Of a stretch of 64,000 nucleotides of DNA, positions 55,128-64,000 are shown one piece after another. Positions within the stretch are counted from its first letter, which is position 1; the number at the start of each line of letters is the position of its first letter. Where the stretch lies: contig BCAA01000001.1 of NCBI GenBank assembly GCA_001305115.1, positions 62,001 to 126,000 of the forward strand, written 5' to 3'. This DNA is from Clostridia bacterium UC5.1-1E11. Lineage in GTDB: Bacteria > Bacillota > Clostridia > Oscillospirales > Acutalibacteraceae. The notes beneath the pieces are model-generated. The model was not told the DNA's origin and searched no databases. It was given only the letters and a program-made list of their open reading frames with translations. The position numbers and the translations under genes are program-made.

Positions 55128-56494
55128 TTATTCGGCCAAAGCAGCCTGAATCATCACTGCACATTCCAAGCGCTTCTGCTCCAACGCACAGGCAATTTCA
55201 TGCGGCTTATGAATGTCCCCTTCATATTGCCAGTTATTAGCATTACAGCCGCCACTACAATAGAATTTTGCCCAACAATTCTTGCAACGCTCTTTGCTGT
55301 AAACATTTGCCAGTGCAAATTCATTTTTCCGTTCCAAATCGTAACTGCCATCCAGTACGTTCCCCATCTTCCAATCGTCCTCTCCAACGAACTGATGGCA
55401 AGGGAAAATGTCTCCCTCTGGTGTGACCGCTACATATTCATTGCCACAGCTACAGCCGCGTAGGCGTTTGATCGCACAAGGACCTTGATTCAAATCGATC
55501 ATAAAATGGAAGAAATTGAATCCCTCTCCCGCCTTTTTACGGGCGATAATCGTGTTCGCCAAACGTTCATATTCCTCGAACACTCTTGGGAGATCCTCCT
55601 CCTGAATGGAATAGCTAAGCTTGGGATCGGACACTACGGGTTCTACAGAGACCTGATCAAAACCAAGGTCTACCAAGTGAAGAACATCTTCCGTAAAGTC
55701 CAAGTTATACTTGGTAAATGTACCACGAGCATAGTAGTCCTTGTCCTTTCCGCGGGTGGCAACCAGTTTCTGAAAACGCGGCACGATCGTATCATAACTG
55801 CCGCCTCCATTTGTACGGATACGAAGGCGGTCGTTGACCTCTCTGCGCCCGTCAATCGAAAGCACCACATTGGACATTTCGCGATTGATAAAATCGATCT
55901 TATCATCGCTCAACAGAAGGCCATTGGTTGTGATGGTGAACCGGAAATTCTTATTATGGGGCTTTTCGAGGCTCCGCGCGTAAGCGACAGTCTCTTTGAC
56001 CACTTCAAAATTCATCAATGGCTCTCCACCAAAAAATCCACTTCCAGATTATGCCGTGTTCCTGACTTTTCCACCAGAAAGTCGATGGCTTTTTTAGCGA
56101 CCTCCAATGGCATCAGCATTCTGCCGCGTCCAAAGTCCCCCTTTGCTGCAAAACAGTATTCGCAACGCAAATTACAGTCATGCGCAATATTGAGACACAT
56201 GGATTTCACAGGCGCATTTGTCATCATTGAGGCAAACTTTTCGTATTCATCAGCAGAGAACAACTGTCCAGACGCATATAACTCGCGCAATTCTGCATAA
56301 GCCTGGGTGAGGGTCTTTTCATCAAACTGGCCACGAAGCGCCTCCAACATATCCTGAGGCGGTGTTTCCGGAACACAGTCTTCTTTTTCCAGATAATCCA
56401 ACATCAAAAACGGTGCTTCCTCAAAGAGATGTACTGCTCCACTATTCGTATCCATTACGATGCGATAGCCATTCAAACGATATTTATGTATCAT
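55128..56494 (-). CDS. scfB: SCIFF maturase (radical SAM/SPASM thioether synthase)
   Basis: About 455 aa. The N-terminal peptide-recognition part (MIHKYRLNGYRIVMDTNSG) precedes the radical SAM motif CNLRCEYC (about residue 108) and, after correction, EVDFFGGEPLMNFEVV. The C-terminal SPASM domain has CGNEYVAVTPEGDIFPCHQFVG and CKNCWAKFYCSGGCNANN, binding two auxiliary clusters. It forms thioether cross-links in the SCIFF peptide encoded upstream. The frame is lost at plus-strand A6 56031-56036; one A more joins the two halves. A hairpin separates it from scfA. Confidence 0.93.
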
Positions 56495-56521
56495 GTACTT
56501 TTCCCCATTTGCACAAAATTT

Positions 56522-56545
56522 AAGGGACAGATTTCCCTGTCCCTT
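56522..56545 (-). terminator. attenuating hairpin between scfA and scfB
   Basis: On the minus strand AAGGGACAG, loop GGAAAT, CTGTCCCTT, then AAATTTT. It would let most transcripts stop after the short peptide gene, yielding more peptide than maturase. Confidence 0.65.
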
Positions 56546-56610
56546 TGGTTTCTTGGTTTATACGCGATTCGGCCGGCCGCACAGGGCCTCCTTCTCGCAA
56601 TTTAAAACCT

Positions 56611-56757
56611 TTAGCGATTGACGTTTTCGCACTTCTGATTGGCAACCGTGCAGGAAGTCTTGCATGCGGACTGGCAGGACGCCTGGCACTCACCGCAACC
56701 GCCTTTTACAGCGCTCTCCTTCAGATTGGCCTTATTCAACGTTTTGATCTGCTCCAT
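56611..56757 (-). CDS. scfA: SCIFF ranthipeptide precursor (six Cys in forty-five residues)
   Basis: A 48-aa ribosomal peptide starting MEQIKTLNKANLKESAVKGG. It has six Cys at 21, 24, 28, 32, 36 and 43, the defining pattern of SCIFF. In the studied C. thermocellum homologue a thioether joins Cys32 to Thr37; both residues are at the same positions here. The upstream 19 codons of the longest frame are unsupported, since GGGGG lies just before ATG 56757. The peptide is near-universal in Clostridia and its biological role is unknown. Confidence 0.95.
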   Translation of the reverse strand: MEQIKTLNKANLKESAVKGGCGECQASCQSACKTSCTVANQKCENVNR

Positions 56758-56797
56758 GATAAAACCCCCATTTCTAAATCTTGAATTTCCTTCGCTT

Positions 56798-56803
56798 ATT
56801 ATA
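56798..56803 (-). promoter_or_regulatory. -10 of scfA promoter
   Basis: TATAAT on the minus strand 41 bases before the scfA ATG. The -35 is weak. It suggests scfA has its own promoter as well as read-through from TIGR04086. Confidence 0.5.
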
Positions 56804-56829
56804 ACACAATCCATCCGATAAGAAAAGGA

Positions 56830-57240
56830 CTATTTTATTTTGCTCTTCTTGCTCACAGAAAGCAGCCCTCCGATTGCCCCTGCCAAAACCATCACAGCAA
56901 ACCGTGTAAGCGTTGTCAACACAGGAGGCCCTTGAAAGGCAATCACACCTGCAAGCAAAAACAGTACGAACAATAGAAGTCCGGAAATTGCACCGAACAA
57001 AAGGCCGTTCTTTTTGGATACCTTCGCCGCGAAAAAGCCGGACACAAATGCACTGAATGCAGAAACCGCAATTATAATCGGATTGATAGCGAACTGTGGG
57101 ATATAACCAACCTTTACAAAGCTAAAGGCAAACACAGCCAAAAGCCCCGCGCACAAGACTGCACCACATACAGCCCCTATCACAACCGCGCGTACCGCTC
57201 CTAAAACCGTACGATTCTTATTGGATCTGGTCATTTTCAT
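56830..57240 (-). CDS. TIGR04086-family membrane protein
   Basis: A 136-aa protein with four membrane helices (VVIGAVCGAVLCAGLLAVFAF; NPIIIAVSAFSAFVSGFFAAK; LLFGAISGLLLFVLFLLAGVIAF; FAVMVLAGAIGGLLS) and basic ends. This family is found in Clostridia between yajC and scfA, as here. The function is unknown, and a role in export of the modified peptide is only a guess. ATG 57240 is 8 bases after GGAGG. Confidence 0.85.
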   Translation of the reverse strand: MKMTRSNKNRTVLGAVRAVVIGAVCGAVLCAGLLAVFAFSFVKVGYIPQFAINPIIIAVSAFSAFVSGFFAAKVSKKNGLLFGAISGLLLFVLFLLAGVIAFQGPPVLTTLTRFAVMVLAGAIGGLLSVSKKSKIK

Positions 57241-57308
57241 CACACGCCCTCCTCCACTATCTGCTTGATAGATATGCAAAGGACGTGCCTGGTATTCTTT
57301 CACCGTAC

Positions 57309-57674
57309 TTATTTTTTGGACTTGTCCGCTTTTTCCTTCTTTTCAGCGGGCTCCTCGCGCTCTGTATCCACGCTGCCGATCGCCCAACGTTTTACACGCA
57401 GTTTCGCGCGATCCGTACCTGTTTCAATTACAACTGTGTCCGTCTCTTCCTTTACACTGATGATACGGCCCACGATTCCACCGATGGTCGTAATCTCATC
57501 GCCGATCTGCGCATTTTTGCGCATCGCTTCTTCCTTCTTCTTTCTTTTTGAGGAAGGACGAATCAGCAACAGATAAAAGCCCACAATGATGACTGCATAG
57601 AAAATCAGGATTGTCCACATGCTGCCGCCAGCATTTGCGTCTGTGCTGTTTGCTAGAACCATAAAGTTTTCCAT
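57309..57674 (-). CDS. yajC: preprotein translocase subunit YajC
   Basis: A 121-aa accessory subunit of the Sec translocon. One membrane helix (MWTILIFYAVIIVGFYLLLIRP) is followed by the YajC cytosolic motif RPSSKRKKKEEAMRKNAQIGDEITTIGGIVGRI. The C-terminal 25 residues are a Lys/Glu-rich tail. ATG 57674 lies 13 bases after GGAGGTG. It sits downstream of tgt, the usual clostridial order. Confidence 0.9.
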   Translation of the reverse strand: MENFMVLANSTDANAGGSMWTILIFYAVIIVGFYLLLIRPSSKRKKKEEAMRKNAQIGDEITTIGGIVGRIISVKEETDTVVIETGTDRAKLRVKRWAIGSVDTEREEPAEKKEKADKSKK

Positions 57675-57826
57675 TATACGATACTGCACCTCCATAATGA
57701 TAAGCCCAACCATTTACAACCATCGTGTATTCGATCAGTTTTGGGTAGGCACCAGTACTGCCCATTATAGCAATAAATGGGAAGGCATGCAAGCATTTTC
57801 ATCGCTTTCCCAAAGGAATTTCCGTT

Positions 57827-58972
<1,146 letters not shown>

Positions 58973-59189
58973 TCATTTGGGTATTCCTAGGATAAATAAA
59001 AAATTCTTTGCAACGAAAGCAGCTCAAAATTGTGTCCGGAACAACCAAAAGGCATCCCTTGAACCACGTCTTTAATAGCAAAATTTTCAAAAGCAAAACC
59101 TCTGTACCAGCGATTCTGCCCTCAACGCCAAGTAATTATAGCATAGATACCTTGTAAGAAAAAGAGTTCGTTTTAATAGAAAATACAAA

Positions 59190-60044
59190 GTGAGCATGAA
59201 ACGGCTGTTTTGTTTTTCTATACAATTTGGCCAACCGCGCTATTCGTTAAAAGTTGTGAAAAATCTTACGATCAGCCAAGCAGACTGTTCTGGTATGATG
59301 GCTGTGACCGCTGTAATTGGTTATAATTGTGGAACAGCAGAACACCTACAGGCAAACGGAAAAGTCACTTCCACTGCTTATAATGTGTGGGCGGTATCAT
59401 TGGTGGCAACATGGGAGGAGCGGTATCCGGATGCTCTACAGAAGATTCTACTGTAACCGTTCTCGGTGAAAATAACTATACAGATGGCCGGTATATCTAG
59501 AGGATTCCAACGAATGCGGCGGTTTGGTAATTGGAGGATCTTTTGGGGGTATGATTGCAAATTGTTCCGGTACGGGCACTGTTATTTCGGAAGGCTATGA
59601 TGCAATGGGGGGCGGTGTTGCCGGGTGCTTAGAAAGTATGAAGAGCATTACTGGCTGTTCAGCGGATGTAACCATACGTGCCGGAAAAAATGCGCATGGG
59701 ATAGGTGGACTTTGCGGTTTTTCTGGGACTTTCGATCTTTCCGCCCCTGCTCTGGTGTCAGGATGCACGGTAAATGCACAGATCGAGTGCAGCGAGGGGC
59801 CACACACGTGGGTGGTCTCATTGGCACTGGGCTTTATATGAACACTCCGGACATGGAAAGTGTCTTTTAAATTCAAGATTGCTCTGTGACAGCAACCATC
59901 ACAGGTACGGTCACGCCGGGGGCAATTGCCGGCCGTGCAGAGGGCTGCATGATCAAAAGCTGTGAGATCTCCGTCACAGCGGATGGCGAACCCTTGACCA
60001 ATGCAGTTGGACAAACCAGCACCAAATTCGAAAGTGCCGAATAA
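59190..60044 (+). pseudogene. degenerate GLUG-repeat surface protein fragment
   Basis: Pieces in several frames together read as Gly-rich GLUG-type repeats: VKNLTISQADCSGMM..., GGIIGGNMGGAVSGCS, GGLVIGGSFGGMIANCSG, GGVAGCLESMKSITGCS, HVGGLIGTGLYMNTPD and GAIAGRAEGCMIKSCE. Three breaks can be mended by adding one base (near 59392, 59498 and 59799), but an in-frame TAA near 59868 cannot. There is no signal peptide, wall-anchor or good ribosome site. Intact relatives are large secreted surface proteins, so this is probably a true decayed fragment. Confidence 0.7.
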
Positions 60045-60126
60045 AGGCTATTCCATATAGAACGGGAAAACTTCCACTGTTTCTGTTTAGAAACGTATTG
60101 GGCCCTTACATCATCCGCCGCATAAA

Positions 60127-60170
60127 GGGCATCCTACCATTCGGCTTTTTCAACCGAATGCGGGATGCCC
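60127..60170 (+). terminator. hairpin between GLUG remnant and ABC pair
   Basis: GGGCATCC and CATTCGG pair with CCGAATG and GGATGCCC around CTTTTTCAA. A T-run is weak on both sides. It is probably a bidirectional terminator. Confidence 0.55.
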
Positions 60171-60215
60171 AATCGTTTTATATCGATTTCCATTTATCTC
60201 GTAATACAACCAGAA

Positions 60216-61978
60216 CTATTGACCTTTGGGTTTTCCCATTCGCCAGCCTTCCGCCTGTTCACGCACTTTCACAAACCGGCGATAAACACCCTCTTGCTCC
60301 AGCAATTCCAAGTGGGTCCCCTTCTGTACAATTCGTCCATTGTCTACCACCAGAATCTGGTCAGCATTTTCAATGGTCGCTAGACGATGAGCAATGATGA
60401 TAATCGTTTTCCCATGGACTAAAGCCGAAATTGCCTGCTGAATTTCGTGTTCATTTTCCGGGTCCACGCTCGCGGTCGCCTCATCCAAAATGATGATCGG
60501 CGCGTCCTTTAACATTGCCCGGGCAATGGAAATCCGCTGTTTCTCCCCTCCAGAAAGCGTTCCGCCCCCTTCCCCTACCACGGTATCATATCCGTCGGGA
60601 AGTGCCATAATGAAATCATGACAGTGGGCTGCCTTGGCGGCTGCAACGATTTCTGTGTCTGTTGCATGGGGATTTCCGAACCGAATATTATTTCGAATCG
60701 TATCGTGAAACAAATATACGTTTTGAAAAACCATAGAAATGTTTCGTAAAAGGCTATCGCAGGTAAACTCCCGTACGTCGTGCCCACCTATCAATATGGC
60801 TCCTGCATGAACGTCATAAAACCTGGCAATCAAGCTACAAATCGTGGTCTTTCCACTTCCAGATGGTCCCACGATGGCAGTCGTCGTTTTTTCTGGTATG
60901 GTAAACGAGACATCGTGCAGCACCTCTCGGTCATTATAGCCAAAGGATACATGATGAAAGGTTATATCATAACGATTTATGGAGAGATCGTTTCCCTTCT
61001 CATCAATAAACTCCGCATGTTCAATATCTTCTAAACGATCCATCGCCGAATCGATCACAGACAGGACATGGGCAGCATCGTTGATGGATTCTACTCCCCC
61101 ATAGACCGTAAAGGAAAACATGGCTATCATCAACAGCAGGGGGAGTTCCATTCCACCCTGTAGCGTTTGCCATGCGGCAACTAATACCAAGGCTACCGAG
61201 GTTCCCTTTAAAAACAGAAGATGTAGGCAATTCCAAGGGACAAATCCAAACTCATTTTTTATACGAATGTCCTTGTTCTTTTTGGCAGCCTGACGGAAAC
61301 GACCTACAGAGGCTCCTTCCTGTCCAAAGGATTTAACGACTGATAAGCCGCGTACATACTCAATGGACGCCCCCGAAAGTTCTTCCTGGGCTTTATGCCC
61401 CACCGGTGCGGTTCGGGCGCTTTGACGGTTGATTCCATGTAAAGCCACAGCGGAGAGTAACACCCCAATAATGGAAACCACTGCAGCAACTGGACAAAAA
61501 CATGCAACGCAACAAATAATCGCCGTCACCTGTATGTATCCGTTCACAACTGCATCGATCATTTTCATACCTTGAAGTTCTAGGGTTGACAGTTCCGTCG
61601 TAATAGCCGCTAATATGTCACCAATATTATTTTTCGCAAAATACCCCAAGGATACGCGTTTCAGAATATCCCCGATTTGTACGCGTTGTTCCACAGCAAC
61701 CTCATAGCCAATACTTTCTTGAAGTTTGTTTTTCCAAAATGAAAAGAAAAAGCGCAAAAGAATGAAAATCGTTACCGCAGCCAGGCAAATCCAAATCATC
61801 CGGAAGGTTACCGGCGTTCCACCACGGCTATCCTCTACCATTTTTCCCAATGCCCAAGCTGCAACAATCACAGGGCCAGCCGCGCACCATGTTGAAAAAA
61901 GGAACATACAAATCCCAAGTAGAGCCGTCCCCGGTATTCTTTTGCCCATCGCATAATACGCCTAATGGTCTTAAACAT
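60216..61978 (-). CDS. ABC transporter half-subunit (IrtB/YbtQ-like)
   Basis: A half-transporter of about 587 aa: exporter-type membrane domain plus ATPase domain with Walker A GPSGSGKTT, signature LSGGEKQRI and Walker B ILDEATASVDPENE, H-loop AHRLAT. The DPENE extension after the D-loop is typical of the siderophore importers YbtPQ/IrtAB, which use an exporter fold. The true N-terminus is MFKTIRRIMRWAKEYRGRLYLGFV (ATG 61978, GGGAGG 8 bases upstream). The frame is lost at plus-strand A6 61895-61900, and one A restores VCSFFSTWCAAGP. It overlaps the preceding gene by 8 bases. Confidence 0.87.
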
Positions 61979-63746
61979 GTGCATAACCTCCCTTTGCCTC
62001 AGTAACCGACCAATGCTTTGCCCCCACATGGGATTGCCACAGCTGCTGATATAGTGGGCATCGCTGCAATAATTCGTCCTGTTTTCCAATGTCAACAATC
62101 GCTCCCTTTTTCAACACGACAATTTGGTCTGCATTCTGAATGGTAGAGAGCCTATGGGCAATTACCAGCAGAGTCTTCCCTCGGGAAAGTTCCATAATAG
62201 ATCGTTGTATCTTGTCCTCATTTTCTGGATCTGTAAATGCAGTCGCTTCGTCAAGAATGACAATGGGGGCATCTTTTAGAATAGCGCGTGCAATGGCTAT
62301 TCTCTGACGTTCTCCACCAGAAAGCTGTTTTCCAGCCTCTCCTGCTGGCGTATCCCATCCTTTTTCCAAACGGCAAATAAAATCTTCGCATTGTGCAGCC
62401 CGCGCAGCTGCAAAGACTTGCTCTTCCGTTGCGTGTGGATTTCCCAATCGGATATTCTCCTTGAGAGAGCAATCGAAAAGAAAGTTATCCTGTGTGACAA
62501 AACTGACTGTATCCGCCAGCTGTTTCAGAGGAATGTCCCGAAGGTCTACGCCACCGATTTTGATACTTCCATTCGTCACATCCCAGAAACGTGCAATTAA
62601 CCTTGCAACCGTCGATTTTCCACCTCCTGATGGCCCTACCAAAGCGGTAAAGCTTCCTTCAGGCATTGCCAAATGGATATGGTGTAGAACTTCATCTTCA
62701 GAATTACCTGTGTAAGAAAAGGATACGTCTTGAAGGACAATATCATTGTTCTCTAATTGAGCTGGCTTCGGTGCCTCTTTGAGTTCCGGCAATTGTAAAA
62801 TATGGTTGGCATCCCTCACTGCATATTCCATGCTTTTGGCTTCATTTAAAAACTGTGTCGCTTTAAGAAGCGGTGTAACAATTCCTAAAGCTAACATAAA
62901 ACACAATGCCAGTTCCGCTGGTCCCATACTTCCGTCCAGGTATAAGGCAACCCCGACAGGAAGTGTCCCCAGCAATGTGGTTGGCAGAATGGCAAAGCAC
63001 AAATTCATGGATTTCCAAGTACTCTCAAACCAAGCCATCGTAAACTCCTTAAAGGAACGAACGGCCCCTGTAAACTTTTCATAGGAGCTGGAAGCCTGAT
63101 TGAATGCCTTGACGACCTCAATTCCTTCAACATATTCTACGATAACGCTGTTCACCCGGTTGTTTGCCTTCATATAAGCGGCATATTGTGAATTATACGT
63201 TTTTAAACCGGAGATCATAGGAATAAGCGCCGCTGGAATTGTTACCAGAGAGGCCAAGCCCATTCTCCAGTCCATTACAAATAAAGCAACGACCACCCCC
63301 AATGGTAGCAATAGATTGGAACTTAACTCTGGAATCATGTGGGCCAAAGGCGGCTCCACGTCCTCCACACGATCAACAATTGTACTTTTGACACTACCAA
63401 TCGACTTGTTCAGTACCTCTCCCAAAGGAGCGCGCATTAAACGATCCGCAATTTTTAAGCGCAATCCCTCCAAAATTGTATAGGCGGAAACGTGGGACAG
63501 AACCGTTGAAATCCCATAAAAAGCAATCTTTACAAGGTAACCGCCCAGACTAATCCCGCACCAAAACAGGAGGCTGTACCAACCCGCAGTTTCATCGATA
63601 AACATGCGCAAAACCTCATAAATGCCTAAATAGGGTACAAACCCGCCTATTACGCTGATGACTGCACATAGAACGGATAAAACCATCTTTCCCTTACAAG
63701 GGGATGCAAATGAAAGCAAGGTTTTTAACCAGCTTTCTTGTTTCAT
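61971..63746 (-). CDS. ABC transporter half-subunit (IrtA/YbtP-like)
   Basis: A 591-aa partner of the next gene with intact motifs: Walker A GPSGGGKST, signature LSGGERQRI, Walker B ILDEATAFTDPENE and H-loop AHRLST. Unlike the exporter at 0.4-3.9 kb, both subunits of this pair keep catalytic residues. The EATAF-DPENE form is that of YbtPQ/IrtAB. ATG 63746 follows AAGGGAG; the ATG at 63764 has less support. A Fur-box-like sequence lies 42 bases upstream, so import of iron chelates is the best guess, though efflux cannot be excluded. Confidence 0.87.
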   Translation of the reverse strand: MKQESWLKTLLSFASPCKGKMVLSVLCAVISVIGGFVPYLGIYEVLRMFIDETAGWYSLLFWCGISLGGYLVKIAFYGISTVLSHVSAYTILEGLRLKIADRLMRAPLGEVLNKSIGSVKSTIVDRVEDVEPPLAHMIPELSSNLLLPLGVVVALFVMDWRMGLASLVTIPAALIPMISGLKTYNSQYAAYMKANNRVNSVIVEYVEGIEVVKAFNQASSSYEKFTGAVRSFKEFTMAWFESTWKSMNLCFAILPTTLLGTLPVGVALYLDGSMGPAELALCFMLALGIVTPLLKATQFLNEAKSMEYAVRDANHILQLPELKEAPKPAQLENNDIVLQDVSFSYTGNSEDEVLHHIHLAMPEGSFTALVGPSGGGKSTVARLIARFWDVTNGSIKIGGVDLRDIPLKQLADTVSFVTQDNFLFDCSLKENIRLGNPHATEEQVFAAARAAQCEDFICRLEKGWDTPAGEAGKQLSGGERQRIAIARAILKDAPIVILDEATAFTDPENEDKIQRSIMELSRGKTLLVIAHRLSTIQNADQIVVLKKGAIVDIGKQDELLQRCPLYQQLWQSHVGAKHWSVTEAKGGYAHV

Positions 63747-63787
63747 GTCAAAGACTCCCTTCATACAACATATTCATCCACTTTTGC

Positions 63788-63802
63788 GGATTATTTTTAT
63801 CA
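63788..63802 (-). promoter_or_regulatory. Fur-box-like sequence
   Basis: On the minus strand TGATAAAAATAATCC matches 11 of 15 positions of the 7-1-7 Fur consensus TGATAATnATTATCA. A clear -35/-10 pair was not identified. Confidence 0.4.
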
Positions 63803-63897
63803 TAGAAGATTACAATCGTCTTTTCCGCTCCTGTTGGACTACTCTGCTCCATTTCGTCGGGAATGAAAACCTTCTGTGAGTGGTCTGTATACAAAAC

Positions 63898-63938
63898 AAG
63901 GCCCCCTTCATGCGATTTCTGTCATGAAGAGGGGCCTT
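63898..63938 (+). terminator. terminator at right edge
   Basis: Arms AAGGCCCCCTTCATG / CATGAAGAGGGGCCTT (one bulge) then TTAT, with A-rich left flank. It probably belongs to a gene beyond the window on the minus strand or separates the ABC operon. Confidence 0.75.
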
Positions 63939-64000
63939 TTATCCATCTTTTTATTACATAAAACTATCCATTTTTCCGGTATTCCAGGGGGGCTTGTCCG

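Overview
The window looks like the chromosome of a spore-forming Clostridia species, probably in the Oscillospiraceae/Ruminococcaceae area. It has spoIIM and cwlD (sporulation), the clostridial SCIFF peptide with its radical SAM maturase beside yajC and tgt, a transketolase split into two subunits, a cobalamin-dependent MetH whose reactivation domain is a separate protein, Rrf2 regulators and many O2-sensitive radical enzymes. No lipopolysaccharide genes and no coherent prophage were seen.

Layout: 0.4-3.9 kb, heterodimeric ABC exporter; 4.1-5.9 kb, split transketolase; 6.5-8.6 kb, glcK-galM (minus); 9.3-11 kb, sugar transferase, tcdA and a small protein; 11.1-13.5 kb, P-type ATPase (minus); 14-15.2 kb, O-antigen-ligase-like protein; 15.4-16.3 kb, CAT-like acetyltransferase and tRNA-Ala; 16.4-16.5 kb, a copied fragment of the glycyl radical enzyme gene; 16.7-17.3 kb, rhomboid; 17.5-24.9 kb, a seven-gene minus-strand operon (amidohydrolase, YjbQ-like, DUF4432, PfkB kinase, glycyl radical enzyme, its activase, DeoR regulator); 25.2-26.9 kb, AraC/GyrI regulator and flavodoxin; 27.3-29.6 kb, Rrf2-CcdA/TlpA-thioredoxin; 29.7-32.3 kb, envelope proteins; 32.4-36 kb, lipase-like hydrolase, hemolysin III, radical SAM, YfiH; 36.1-40.4 kb, metF-activation domain-metH-tfoX; 40.7-42.8 kb, IscR-like regulator and NSS transporter; 43-45 kb, ECF sigma and RsgI-like anti-sigma; 45.3-47.7 kb, cwlD, radA and a hidden 57-aa Cys-rich protein; 47.9-50 kb, HlyD adaptor and MacB-like permease without ATPase; 50.1-50.7 kb, relics of mobile DNA; 50.9-53 kb, tyrosine recombinase overlapping a glycosyltransferase; 53.3-54.8 kb, spoIIM-xerD; 55.1-59 kb, tgt-yajC-TIGR04086-scfA-scfB; 59.2-60 kb, degenerate GLUG-repeat gene; 60.2-63.8 kb, an ABC pair resembling siderophore importers.

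About twenty genes are interrupted by single-base length changes, almost all in homopolymer runs. Restoring one base in each gives full-length conserved proteins. I therefore read these as sequencing or assembly errors and annotate the genes as whole CDSs, giving the position of each break. The GLUG-repeat gene, the glycyl-radical-enzyme fragment and the integrase/transposase fragments look like real remnants.

The most interesting system is the glycyl radical enzyme operon. It combines a sugar-type kinase, a mutarotase-fold protein, a metal-dependent hydrolase, YjbQ and a sugar-phosphate-type repressor, and its promoter carries a paired palindromic operator. It is probably an anaerobic pathway for a phosphorylated carbohydrate-like compound whose substrate cannot be told from the sequence.
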